Below are positions 51,478-60,635 of a DNA stretch of 64,000 bases, piece by piece. Source of the DNA: Mucilaginibacter sp. (lineage in GTDB: Bacteria > Bacteroidota > Bacteroidia > Sphingobacteriales > Sphingobacteriaceae); contig JAQBOM010000024.1 of NCBI GenBank assembly GCA_028288025.1, forward strand, positions 1 to 64,000, read 5' to 3'. Numbering within the stretch: the first letter of the stretch is position 1; each line of letters begins with the position of its first letter. A program made the translations under genes and the position numbers. The notes beneath the pieces were generated by a model, which worked only from the letters and a program-made list of their open reading frames with translations, was not told where the DNA came from and did not search any database.

Positions 51478-53358
51478 TTATTTCACTATGGGTAAAATCA
51501 ATTTCGACTGGTCGTGATAAACCTTAATCGTTTCCTTTAAAAAGTCGGCATCCTTTGCGTGATAGATATCAATAAATTGCTGCGGGTTGCGGTCAACCAG
51601 CGGGAACCAGCTGCTTTGCACCTGCACCATAATGCGGTGGCCTTTTTTAAAAGTATGGGCAACATCGGGCAGGGTATATTTTACCTGGGTTGGCTTGCCG
51701 GGCACAAACGGCTCGGGATTCGAGTAGCTGTTGCGGTACCTGCCGCGCATAATTTCGGCGCGTACCAGCATTTCGTAACCCCCCATCGGGTATTTTAAAG
51801 CCGGGTCGTTTTCCGCGTAAATGTCGATATTATTATAGCTGCCGTTATCCGGGAAAACATCTATCAGCTTCACGACAAAATCGGCATCGGTATTTGACAG
51901 GCTTACCAAAAGGTCGGCTACCACGGGGCCTGCCAGCGTTACGTCATCTGTTAAAACATCCGTTTTATAGGTTAAAACATCCGTGCGGCGTTCGGCAAAG
52001 CGCTGATCGTCGGTCATGTAGTTGCGGGTACGGTTAAAGTGGACATCCTGTGTATAAGGTACCGGTTTAGCCGGATCGCTGATGTAGGTATCAAATGATG
52101 GCTTCACCGCAGTTGCTTTTCCAAACGAAAGCTTCTCCCCTTTCTGCAGATAGATATCTGTTGGCTGTACATCGGCAGGCGGCCACTGCGGCAATTGGTG
52201 CCACTTGTTTTCGCCGGTGAAAAACACGCTGGCTTTACTGATCTTATCAACAGATCCTACACCTCTCAAATAATAATCGAAAAAAGGTATTTCTATATTA
52301 TTCGCATACCATTCGCTTGTGTTGCTTCCCCACGGCACATTGCCCAGGCGGGTACCGTCGTTATTGCGCCATTGCTCGTGGTACCAAGGGCCCATTACCA
52401 GGCGGTTGTTGGTGGTGGGGCTTTGCTTGTCAATGGCTTTATAAACATTCCATGCACCAAAGCAATCTTCGGCATCGAATATCCCGCCAACTACCAGCAT
52501 GGCCGGCTTAACGTTCTTTATTCCCACCCTGGCATTACGCGCCATCCACCAGGCGTCGCGGTTGGGGTGGTTCATCATCTGGTTCCAGAATATCATGCTG
52601 TCGCCCATTAATTTTGTAAGGTTTGGCAGCGCGCCTTCATTCAAATAAAATTTATAGTTATCATGTATAGGCGGATCATACGTAGGTGCGGCAATTGAAG
52701 TGGGGTGCGGGTGCGGCTGGCCAAAACCAAATTCCTTGTAAAAGCCGAAAGCATCCATCTGGAAGAAAGCGCCATTGTGGTGAAAATCATCACCAACAAA
52801 CCAGTCAGTTACCGGCGCTTCGGGACTAACTGCTTTTAGCGCCGGGTGGCCGCTTAACGACGCCATGGTTGAATAAAAACCCGGATACGAAATGCCGAAT
52901 ACACCTACATTACCATTATTATTCTCCAGGTTTTTTACCAGCCAGTCGATGGTATCGTATGTATCGCTGGCTTCGTCAATGTCTTTGTTGGTCTTTTTAT
53001 TGGCGTTGAACGGGCGCACATCCATAAAAACACCCTCGCTCATCCAGCGGCCGCGTACATCGGCAATTACCATGATATATCCTTTACGGCAATATTGAAT
53101 GAGATGATTTACCCAAAACGGCCGGTATTGGTTTTTGCCGTAGGGCGCGCACGAGTATGGTGTACGCTCCATTAATATGGGATGTTTTCCGGCGTTATCC
53201 TTTGGCTGGTAAACGGATACAAACAGTTTAATGCCATCCCGCATGGGAATAGTAATTTCTTTTTTTATATAATTATTAACAAACCAGCTTGAATCGGCGC
53301 TTTGTGCGGAAACAATAAACGGAGCGAGGAAAAAAATGAGGCTGTATAATTTTTTCAT
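51478..53358 (-). CDS. CocE/NonD-family hydrolase
   Basis: Encodes 626 residues with a signal peptide (MKKLYSLIFFLAPFIVSAQ). The S15-type alpha/beta hydrolase domain has the nucleophile in FGISYPGFYS, the Asp region near GGIFDAEDCFGAW and the His in GPWYHEQW. A C-terminal jelly-roll domain follows from about residue 380 (DPAKPVPYTQDVHFNR to GHRIMVQVQSSWFPL). The family includes cocaine esterase, glutaryl acylase and X-Pro dipeptidases; the true substrate here is unknown. The protein is exported. Nothing in the neighbourhood fixes its pathway. Confidence 0.93.
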   Translation of the reverse strand: MKKLYSLIFFLAPFIVSAQSADSSWFVNNYIKKEITIPMRDGIKLFVSVYQPKDNAGKHPILMERTPYSCAPYGKNQYRPFWVNHLIQYCRKGYIMVIADVRGRWMSEGVFMDVRPFNANKKTNKDIDEASDTYDTIDWLVKNLENNNGNVGVFGISYPGFYSTMASLSGHPALKAVSPEAPVTDWFVGDDFHHNGAFFQMDAFGFYKEFGFGQPHPHPTSIAAPTYDPPIHDNYKFYLNEGALPNLTKLMGDSMIFWNQMMNHPNRDAWWMARNARVGIKNVKPAMLVVGGIFDAEDCFGAWNVYKAIDKQSPTTNNRLVMGPWYHEQWRNNDGTRLGNVPWGSNTSEWYANNIEIPFFDYYLRGVGSVDKISKASVFFTGENKWHQLPQWPPADVQPTDIYLQKGEKLSFGKATAVKPSFDTYISDPAKPVPYTQDVHFNRTRNYMTDDQRFAERRTDVLTYKTDVLTDDVTLAGPVVADLLVSLSNTDADFVVKLIDVFPDNGSYNNIDIYAENDPALKYPMGGYEMLVRAEIMRGRYRNSYSNPEPFVPGKPTQVKYTLPDVAHTFKKGHRIMVQVQSSWFPLVDRNPQQFIDIYHAKDADFLKETIKVYHDQSKLILPIVK

Positions 53359-53469
53359 GTAGCTAAATTAAAAGCGAAAAATGCTAATTTTTTGGTTAGA
53401 AAAAAAGCTCGGTCAAATTGCATACTATTCTCCCCGCAATCAATCTCGTGTTGTTACAACCGCTCCTAC

Positions 53470-54138
53470 TTATACATTATGGTTAAGCCGGCTTTTTTTA
53501 AAATACACGTAAGAATAAATTGCGGGTATCAGCACCAGGATACCTACACAGCTCATGAATACAACAAAGCCTGCCTGGCCGGGTAGTAACAAGGTCAGGA
53601 TTGTAAGAAGAATCCCTCCTGCAAACCAAAGCTTGCCAGCGAGGCGGTGCGTGGCGCGCCAGTTATCTTCACTTTCAAGTGTCCACGGTGTACGAATCCC
53701 GGCAAAATAATTGGGCTTTATGCTGAGCATGATATTCCCGATAAAGGCAAACAACAAGCCAACCAAAGGGAATACCAATCTTTCAACTCTGAAACCCTGG
53801 TGTATAGTGGCAAAGATGAGAGCCGTATTTAAAGCTGTAAAAAATATGATCAGCCCCAGCCCCAGTTTTTTAAAAGTATCCACACCATATTTTATCTTCT
53901 TTTTGGGATCGATTAATGGCAGGTATTTAAACAGCAGGTAAACCAGCGCCGGCACAACCAGCATAATGCATTGATAGGTTAAAAATTCGGCTTTAGAGCC
54001 ATATCTGTCAACATCACCGTTTAAACCAAAGTGTACAGGCACTACCTGGGCCAGTGCAGCGTAATTAAAAAACAAGTAAAAAGCAGGCAGCGACCAAACG
54101 ATCAATGCGGCTGCGTCTAAAAATGAAAATTTTTTCAT
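53470..54138 (-). CDS. SdpI-family membrane protein (DUF1648)
   Basis: Encodes 222 residues with about six membrane segments. The N-terminal DUF1648 segment reads VPVHFGLNGDVDRYGSK; the C-terminal SdpI domain has GIRTPWTLESEDNWRATHRLAGKLWF. In Bacillus, SdpI is an immunity protein against a secreted killing factor and signals to SdpR. No toxin genes are seen here, so a general envelope-stress role is more likely. It begins 11 bases after the ArsR-type gene and forms an operon with it. Confidence 0.9.
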   Translation of the reverse strand: MKKFSFLDAAALIVWSLPAFYLFFNYAALAQVVPVHFGLNGDVDRYGSKAEFLTYQCIMLVVPALVYLLFKYLPLIDPKKKIKYGVDTFKKLGLGLIIFFTALNTALIFATIHQGFRVERLVFPLVGLLFAFIGNIMLSIKPNYFAGIRTPWTLESEDNWRATHRLAGKLWFAGGILLTILTLLLPGQAGFVVFMSCVGILVLIPAIYSYVYFKKSRLNHNV

Positions 54139-54149
54139 GACATCATGAT

Positions 54150-54431
54150 TTATGATTTAACTTTTTGCGATTGTAAATTGATTATCCATTTCAGCATCTC
54201 GTCCATTACGGTTGTATTCAGCGAATAATAAATAAACTGGCCTTCTTTAACCGATACCACCAGGCCCGCCTGTCTTAGCAGGTCGAGGTGGTGCGATATG
54301 CTGGGTTTCGAAATACTAAACCTGTCGGCTATCTCCCCTGCTGTAAGATCCTTATCTTTAAGCATTTCTAAAATTTCGCGCCGTGTTGGGTCATTCAGTG
54401 CTTTAAATATCGTATTCACCTCGGTATTCAT
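54150..54431 (-). CDS. ArsR-family repressor (SdpR type)
   Basis: Encodes 93 residues. It has a winged helix with FKALNDPTRREILEMLKD, the recognition helix SISKPSISHHLDLLRQAGL and the wing VSVKEGQFIYYSLN. There are no metal-binding cysteines, unlike true ArsR or SmtB. The partner SdpI-like gene follows after 11 bases, the same pair as SdpR/SdpI, where the repressor controls its own operon. An 8-bp inverted repeat just upstream of the start is a likely operator. Confidence 0.92.
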   Translation of the reverse strand: MNTEVNTIFKALNDPTRREILEMLKDKDLTAGEIADRFSISKPSISHHLDLLRQAGLVVSVKEGQFIYYSLNTTVMDEMLKWIINLQSQKVKS

Positions 54432-54436
54432 TTATA

Positions 54437-54458
54437 TATTTAGACAAATATCTAAATA
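54437..54458. promoter_or_regulatory. Putative operator of the SdpR-like repressor
   Basis: The perfect inverted repeat TATTTAGA-n6-TCTAAATA lies 5 bases upstream of the repressor ATG and between it and the divergent 54514 gene. The size and AT-rich symmetry fit ArsR-family operators. Confidence 0.55.
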
Positions 54459-54513
54459 CTTTTGAGATTTCAAAGAAAATAGTATATTTATTTTTTCCGC
54501 CGAACCTTATATT

Positions 54514-57039
54514 ATGAGATTTTCTATCGTTTTACCCTTTGCGCTGGCTATTGTATTGGTTACCAGCCACGGGCTTGCTCAAAACATCGACAAAAACTTT
54601 AGCGACTCATTAATTAAAAAATTCGAATACTATCACGTAAAAAAGCAGCAGGGTGTCTTATTCGCGCACTTCGATAAAACTATATACACCAGCAATGAAA
54701 ATGTGTGGTTTACGGCATACCTATTAAATTATAATAGGAAAACAAATGATCCAACGGTACTTTCTGTTATTCTTATAAATGACGTTAACAGATCGGTAGT
54801 GCTGGAACAAAAGTTTGTGATGGCTAATGGCCTTGCATTTGGAAATGTTTTTATTCCGGATTCAATTCCGTCGGGTGATTTTAGCTTTATAATATACACA
54901 AATGAACTAAGCAATGGAAAACCACGGAACGTATTTACACAGGCAATTACCATTAAAAACACTGCTGCACTCGTTTTTTTAGCATCGTTATTCCTTATAG
55001 ATACTGGCAAATTCAATGTCAATGGATTGAGAAGCGTGATTTTCAAAGCAACATCAAAAGAAGGCAAACCTATTCCGGGTGCTGAGGTTGTTTATCATTT
55101 GGGAAATTATCAGCATCCGGTATTATCAGGCAGGATAAAAACAGACAAGGATGGACAGTTCCTGTTGTCTATCCCGGCTATTCAAATAAAAGCCGGTGAT
55201 AATATATTAGAAACGGAGGTGAGGTACAATAAAGAAACGAGAAACCTGAAACTCACACTACCGGTTTACAAAAATAAATTCGATGTGAAATTCTATCCTG
55301 AAGGGGGAAACCTGGTTCATGCAACCCAAAGTCAGGTTGGCTGGGAAGCAAAAAATGCGGATGGCACGCCATTGAAAATTGGCGCCGTGTTATATAAGGA
55401 TCAGCATGCAATAGATACTATTCATACCAATGTTTATGGAATGGGTAATTTTAAACTAGCTCCGTTACTTGGGAGTATATATGAGGTGCGGCTAATTGGC
55501 ATCGCAAAGGATTCCGCTTATACATTGCCTAAGATATTATCAAATGGACCAGTTATTGGTCTTAAGGAGGCAATCGCGAATGACTCACTTCAATTAAAGC
55601 TGGTAAGTAAATTCCCTGCAAAGTTTTTTGTGATCATTCATAATTACCGGCAGATATTTTTTTCCTTCCCGGTTGAAGTAAACGGGGCAGGGAAAACTGT
55701 TTTAATTAATTTAAAAGATGTACCGAAGGGATTGGGTACCATAACTGTTTTGGATGATGGGCAAAGACCATGTGCGGAAAGGATGTTTTTTGCACATTAC
55801 AACCAACGCACTCCTATCCGGATCACTACGGACAAATCTGCATATGCTCCAAGACAACAAGTAAATGTAAAGTTAAAACTTGAATCCGCCGGTAATGACA
55901 TGCTGCATGGAATCGTTTCTGTAGCCTGCGTTCAAAGCACCCGGATTGATGCCAGGAAAACCAATGATATTGAGAGTTATGTTTATTTGAGAAGTGAATT
56001 AGAGGCACTTCCCTTTAAAGAAAAATACATGGGACAAACCCGTGACGATAAAACCTATCTCGAAAATGTTTTGCTGATCAAAGGCTGGAGGCGGTATTAC
56101 TGGCAAGACTTGATACGAACTGATGCACAAGATACTATAAATCAGCACAATACCATCAAATTTAATGGCTGGGTTGACTACAATGGCAAAGCATTGAAAA
56201 AGCCTATAAGTTTAATGATAAGGACAGACTCATCAGCAAATATTATTGCAACTGATGCTTCAGGCGGTTTTAGGCTAGATGAGAATAAGATATTAATCGC
56301 CGAGAATAAAAAGTTACGCTTACTATTAAGTAATAAAAAAGAGGGCTACAAAATTTCTTTGGCGAATACCTTTAACGATATCAGCGAATCGTTGATCAAA
56401 GAATTCACGAATAAGAATTATAGTAATTCAACTGAAGGGGAGAATAACTCAAGTTCACAAACGCTGGCGGACTTGGAGCATACTATTGATTTAAAAACTG
56501 TTACAATAAAAGGGAGAAGGAATAATAATACTAATTCATTGTCCACTTTATACGGAATAAACCAGTGTGGGGATTATGTTTGCAAATACAATATTTTGAA
56601 TTGTCCCAACCATTATCACGATAGAGAAAACGTGCCCCCAGAGATAGGCAAAACGTATTTTGTAGCAGCAACCACTCCGAATTTGAATAAGAACACAATA
56701 AATAAATCCTCTTTTGTGAATGGAGCTGGCGAAAGATTTAATAGTATAGTTTATATGGGATGCTCAATTCCAGAATCCGATCCGACGATGCTTACTCTAA
56801 ATGGCATCAATTACGCCAAGGAATTTTATGGCTCTGATTATTCCAAACTTAACCCATCCGAGCCGGAATACCTATCTACTATTTATTGGAAACATCTGTG
56901 TTTTGTCAATTCAAAGGATGAGACAACCCTGAGCTTTTACACAAGTGATATTACGGGCGACTTTAAAATAGTAATGCAGGGTTTAAGCGGTAACGATGTG
57001 ATATCGGGTGAAAAAATAATTTCGGTTACAAAGCCCTAA
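54514..57039 (+). CDS. MG2-domain surface protein of unknown function
   Basis: Encodes 841 residues with a signal peptide (MRFSIVLPFALAIVLVTSHGLAQ). Residues about 40-160 form a macroglobulin-like MG2 domain (LFAHFDKTIYTSNENVWFTAYLLN). More beta-sandwich modules follow (DKDGQFLLSIPAI; then KFYPEGGNLVHATQSQVGWEA and TTDKSAYAPRQQVNVKLKL). Near residue 660 the stretch DLKTVTIKGRR resembles the start of a TonB plug domain, as in longer Bacteroidota relatives, but no plug or barrel follows; the last 170 residues are unrelated and contain several cysteines. It may serve protein or peptide handling at the cell surface; this is inference. Confidence 0.75.
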   Translation: MRFSIVLPFALAIVLVTSHGLAQNIDKNFSDSLIKKFEYYHVKKQQGVLFAHFDKTIYTSNENVWFTAYLLNYNRKTNDPTVLSVILINDVNRSVVLEQKFVMANGLAFGNVFIPDSIPSGDFSFIIYTNELSNGKPRNVFTQAITIKNTAALVFLASLFLIDTGKFNVNGLRSVIFKATSKEGKPIPGAEVVYHLGNYQHPVLSGRIKTDKDGQFLLSIPAIQIKAGDNILETEVRYNKETRNLKLTLPVYKNKFDVKFYPEGGNLVHATQSQVGWEAKNADGTPLKIGAVLYKDQHAIDTIHTNVYGMGNFKLAPLLGSIYEVRLIGIAKDSAYTLPKILSNGPVIGLKEAIANDSLQLKLVSKFPAKFFVIIHNYRQIFFSFPVEVNGAGKTVLINLKDVPKGLGTITVLDDGQRPCAERMFFAHYNQRTPIRITTDKSAYAPRQQVNVKLKLESAGNDMLHGIVSVACVQSTRIDARKTNDIESYVYLRSELEALPFKEKYMGQTRDDKTYLENVLLIKGWRRYYWQDLIRTDAQDTINQHNTIKFNGWVDYNGKALKKPISLMIRTDSSANIIATDASGGFRLDENKILIAENKKLRLLLSNKKEGYKISLANTFNDISESLIKEFTNKNYSNSTEGENNSSSQTLADLEHTIDLKTVTIKGRRNNNTNSLSTLYGINQCGDYVCKYNILNCPNHYHDRENVPPEIGKTYFVAATTPNLNKNTINKSSFVNGAGERFNSIVYMGCSIPESDPTMLTLNGINYAKEFYGSDYSKLNPSEPEYLSTIYWKHLCFVNSKDETTLSFYTSDITGDFKIVMQGLSGNDVISGEKIISVTKP

Positions 57040-57094
57040 TCGGTTAATTATTCATATAAAGTTTGTTAATTACAATCAAATATCAAACCCTATC

Positions 57095-58723
57095 ATGCAC
57101 AGAAGAAATTTCATAAAAACCGGCTCGTTAGCAGGCTTAACCATAGGCGCGGTAGCTGCAGGCTCATGTAATTTAGTTTCGACCGATAAAAAGGATAATG
57201 GTCCTGCTAACACCGAAAAGCCGGATGATTTTGTTTTGAACGAGGTAACCATCGACGCCTTGCAGCAAAAAATGCAGCGCAAAGAATACACCTCACGTTC
57301 GATTACCGAATTATATTTAAAACGGATTGAGGCAATTGATAAAAACGGCCCGAAACTGAACGCGGTTATTGAAATAAACAAAGACGCTTTGAATATTGCC
57401 GACGCAATGGATAAAGAGCGCGCCGCTGGTAAAGTGAGGGGGCCGCTGCATGGTATCCCGGTTTTAATAAAGGATAATATCAGCACCGGCGATAGCATGC
57501 ATACCACCGCCGGGGCACTGGCAATTGCCGATAACATAGTCAAACAAGACGCTTTCATCATTCATAAACTGCGCGAAGCCGGAGCCGTAATACTGGGTAA
57601 AACCAATTTAAGCGAGTGGGCCAACTTCAGGTCGACGCACTCAACAAGCGCGTGGAGCAGCCGCGGCGGGCAAACCAAATGCCCTTATATCCTCGACCGC
57701 AACCCGAGCGGGTCAAGCGCGGGATCGGGATCAGCGGCAGCGGCCAATTTATGCGCCATCGCCATTGGTACCGAAACAGACGGATCTATTGTATCACCAT
57801 CGTCGGTAAACGGTTTGGCAGGGATAAAACCCACCGTGGGTTTATGGAGCCGGTCGGGAATTATCCCCATATCAAAAACGCAGGATACAGCCGGCCCAAT
57901 GGCCCGCACAGTTAGGGACGCCGCTATTTTATTGGGCGCCCTGGCCGGAGAAGATCCACAGGATAGCATTACAGCTGAAAGTAAAGGAAAAGTTGAACCC
58001 GATTATACTAAATATTTGGATAGCAATGGTTTAAAAGGCAAACGGATCGGTATGGAAAAGACTGGATTAAAGACCAGCCCGGCGATGGATGCATTATTTC
58101 AGCAGGCTATCGATACGCTAAAAAGCAAGGGAGCGATTATTGTTGAAGTTGAACTAAACAAAGAATTAAAGAAGATCGGAACGGCAGAAAATACCGTGCT
58201 TCAATTTGAATTTAAGGATGGCTTGAATAAGTATTTGAGTACCGCCAATTCGAAGGTAAAATCATTGGCGGACGTGATAGCCTTCAACAAGCAAAACGAG
58301 ACCAAAGCAATGCCGTTTTTTAAGCAGGAGATACTGGAACAATCAGATAAAAGAGGCGGATTAGACAGTAAGGAGTACCTGGACGCAGTAAACCTAACGA
58401 CCGGCACAACACGGAACGCCATTGATACGATATTAAAGAAAAACAACCTGGATGCGATCATCGCGCCGACGAACGGATTTGCCGGTTGTATCGACCTGGT
58501 TAATGGCGATTACGATAACGGGTTTAGCTTCTCCTCGCCTGCCGCAATGGCTGGTTATCCGCATATTACCGTGCCGATGGGATTTGCATATGGATTGCCT
58601 GCGGGCATTTCATTTATCAGCACGGCGTATAAGGAAGGTGATATCATAAAGCTGGGGTATGCTTATGAGCAAGCGTCGAAGAAAAGGGCGGCACCGGTGT
58701 TTAAAGTTGATTTGCTGGGTTGA
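57095..58723 (+). CDS. Amidase-signature hydrolase, Tat-exported
   Basis: Encodes 542 residues. The N-terminus has a twin-arginine signal (HRRNFIKTG) with a lipobox-like AAGSC (Cys near 26), so it is folded inside and exported, probably as a lipoprotein. The amidase signature triad is visible: Lys in PVLIKDNIS, then Ser-Ser in NPSGSSAGSGSAAAA and the nucleophile in GTETDGSIVSPSS. The family hydrolyses amides or peptides; substrate specificity is not visible. It is located 55 bases after the MG2 gene, and the two might share a transcript. Confidence 0.93.
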   Translation: MHRRNFIKTGSLAGLTIGAVAAGSCNLVSTDKKDNGPANTEKPDDFVLNEVTIDALQQKMQRKEYTSRSITELYLKRIEAIDKNGPKLNAVIEINKDALNIADAMDKERAAGKVRGPLHGIPVLIKDNISTGDSMHTTAGALAIADNIVKQDAFIIHKLREAGAVILGKTNLSEWANFRSTHSTSAWSSRGGQTKCPYILDRNPSGSSAGSGSAAAANLCAIAIGTETDGSIVSPSSVNGLAGIKPTVGLWSRSGIIPISKTQDTAGPMARTVRDAAILLGALAGEDPQDSITAESKGKVEPDYTKYLDSNGLKGKRIGMEKTGLKTSPAMDALFQQAIDTLKSKGAIIVEVELNKELKKIGTAENTVLQFEFKDGLNKYLSTANSKVKSLADVIAFNKQNETKAMPFFKQEILEQSDKRGGLDSKEYLDAVNLTTGTTRNAIDTILKKNNLDAIIAPTNGFAGCIDLVNGDYDNGFSFSSPAAMAGYPHITVPMGFAYGLPAGISFISTAYKEGDIIKLGYAYEQASKKRAAPVFKVDLLG

Positions 58724-58729
58724 GAGTGG

Positions 58730-58760
58730 AGATTAGAGATTAGTTAATTAGAGATTAGGT
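58730..58760. repeat. Short 7-nt repeat tract
   Basis: Two AGATTAG units (58730-58743), then TTAATT and AGAGATTAGG, between the amidase stop and the DUF72 start. Same unit as 51389-51430. Confidence 0.6.
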
Positions 58761-58796
58761 TTGGTAACTTGCCATGCATTAACTGCAAACTGAAAC

Positions 58797-59714
58797 ATGG
58801 AATTTGGACGTTTAAAGCCTGAAGAATTAATGGAAGTAGATTTCACGCTTCCGTCCGACCCGGCGCTGACTATAAAAACGTTGACGGCTGCAAAAACCGA
58901 TAAGCCCATGGTAGTGCATGTAGGCTGCGCCAAGTGGGGCCGTAAGGAATGGCTGGGCAAAATATACCCGCCAAAAACCAAAGACGCTAATTTTTTGGAT
59001 GAGTACGTGAAACATTTTAACTCAATTGAGCTGAATGCTACTTTTTATAACACCTACGGGCCCGATACGATTGCCAAATGGAAGGTCAAGACTGATGGAA
59101 ATCCGGAGTTTAAATTTTGCCCTAAATTTTCGCAAAACATCAGTCATATCCGTCGTTTAAAAAATGCGGAAGAAATTACCACCAAATACTACGAAGGGGT
59201 TTTAGCTTTTGGCGAGAAGCTGGGACCCATGTTTTTGCAGGTAGGCGATAACTTTGCGCCGAAGAGCCTGCCCGATTTAAAGGCCTATCTTGAACAATTA
59301 CCAAAGGATGTGCCGGTTTTCCTGGAGATGCGGCATAAAGAATGGTTTTCTGTACCAGAAATTCGCGATGAATTGTTCAACCTGATGCACCAATTGAACA
59401 TCGGCGCGGTAATAACTGACGCTTCGGGCCGCCGGGATGTGGTGCACATGCAGCTGCCTACACCGCACGCGTTTATTCGCTTTGTGGGTAACAGCCTCCA
59501 TCCTACCGATTATTCGCGCGTTGATGAATGGGTGGAGCGTATTTACCAGTGGCGGCAAATGGGGTTACAGTCGGTTTGGTTTTTTATGCACCAGCACGAT
59601 GAGCGGTATTCGCCCGAGCTGGCCGATTACGTGGTTGAACAATTGAATAAAAAACTGGGGCTAACTTTGCCGAGGCCGCAGTTTATTGATAGAGATAAAG
59701 GGTTGTTTGATTGA
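58797..59714 (+). CDS. DUF72 (YecE-like) family protein
   Basis: Encodes 305 residues. The TIM-barrel DUF72 fold is indicated by HVGCAKWGRKEWLGKIYPPKTKDANFLDEY, the FNSIELNATFYN strand, FCPKFSQNISHIRRL and VFLEMRHKEWF. The family is common but without an established biochemical role. An N-terminal extension of about 38 residues precedes the barrel. It is convergent with the DUF1345 gene, with only two bases between the stop codons. Confidence 0.9.
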   Translation: MEFGRLKPEELMEVDFTLPSDPALTIKTLTAAKTDKPMVVHVGCAKWGRKEWLGKIYPPKTKDANFLDEYVKHFNSIELNATFYNTYGPDTIAKWKVKTDGNPEFKFCPKFSQNISHIRRLKNAEEITTKYYEGVLAFGEKLGPMFLQVGDNFAPKSLPDLKAYLEQLPKDVPVFLEMRHKEWFSVPEIRDELFNLMHQLNIGAVITDASGRRDVVHMQLPTPHAFIRFVGNSLHPTDYSRVDEWVERIYQWRQMGLQSVWFFMHQHDERYSPELADYVVEQLNKKLGLTLPRPQFIDRDKGLFD

Positions 59715-59716
59715 GA

Positions 59717-60406
59717 TCATTGCGCCACCAGGCCTGAGATCACATTAATACTTAACGCCACTATCGCGGTGTTAAAACCGAAAGATAACAGGCCGTGCAG
59801 CCACGCCAAACGGCGTATATGGCGGGACGATATCTCCACGTCTGATACCTGGAAAGTCATGCCGACGACGAACGCGAAGTAAACAAAATCGAGGTAATCG
59901 GGTTCATTTTCGTCAGGGAAAATCAAACCGCCAACTTCTTTCGGCAAGCCGTCGTCAGTATCGGTATCGTAATACATATGTGCATACCGCATGGTAAATA
60001 TGGTATGTACGAGCCACCACGAGATAAACACTGCCCCAATTGCCAGCAAAATACGCTCATTGACAGAGCCGGAATGGCCCTTTGCCGATTTCAGCAAAAA
60101 AACAACAGCCCCCATGCTTATAACCGAAGCAGCAATTACAAACAGGAATATAAAGGTGCGGCTGGAGTCCTGTATTTTAGCAATTTTTCGCACTTCCCTG
60201 GGATGCGATGTAATGATAACTGTCCAATCGAGGATGATCACCATCAGTGCAAAACTGATCCATGTAAATAAGGTTACAGCCGGCCACGAGAAACGAGCCT
60301 GGACGGAAAAAAACACGATGATGCTAACGGCAAGCGCTATCATTAAGCGGTAATGTGCATCCAGGCGGAAGAAGAATCTTTTGTCAGGTTTTAAAATATC
60401 TGTCAT
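59717..60406 (-). CDS. DUF1345 membrane protein
   Basis: Encodes 229 residues with five to six membrane segments. Family hallmarks are the WWLVHTIFTMRYAHMYY segment and PDYLDFVYFAFVVGMTFQVSDVEISS, both typical of DUF1345, followed by a last helix. The function is unknown; it acts in the inner membrane. It lies downstream of the YwbE gene with a gap of about 20 bases and is probably co-transcribed with it. Confidence 0.9.
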   Translation of the reverse strand: MTDILKPDKRFFFRLDAHYRLMIALAVSIIVFFSVQARFSWPAVTLFTWISFALMVIILDWTVIITSHPREVRKIAKIQDSSRTFIFLFVIAASVISMGAVVFLLKSAKGHSGSVNERILLAIGAVFISWWLVHTIFTMRYAHMYYDTDTDDGLPKEVGGLIFPDENEPDYLDFVYFAFVVGMTFQVSDVEISSRHIRRLAWLHGLLSFGFNTAIVALSINVISGLVAQ

Positions 60407-60426
60407 ATTTTTGTTTTTATCGCGAC

Positions 60427-60627
60427 CTATTGTTCATCAATTATTTCGGCTACACGCCCTACCTGCCCATCTTCCAAACGTACCTTTATACCACGGGAAT
60501 GAAAGGATGAGCTGGTTAGCATATCTTTTACTATCCCCCGCGTCCGCTTGCCCGACCGCTGATCTTTTTTAAGTATGATGTCGACCTCGAGGCCGGGGTA
60601 AATATCGCTCCTGTTTTGCCCGTTCAT
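60427..60627 (-). CDS. YwbE family protein
   Basis: Encodes 66 residues, the normal family length. The sequence NRSDIYPGLEVDIILKKDQRSGKRTRGIVKDMLT followed by HSRGIKVRLEDGQVGRV is the typical single small beta-barrel domain of YwbE. The function is unknown. It follows the PIN gene after 8 bases on the same strand, but a functional link is not evident. Confidence 0.9.
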   Translation of the reverse strand: MNGQNRSDIYPGLEVDIILKKDQRSGKRTRGIVKDMLTSSSFHSRGIKVRLEDGQVGRVAEIIDEQ

Positions 60628-60635
60628 ATTGCAGG

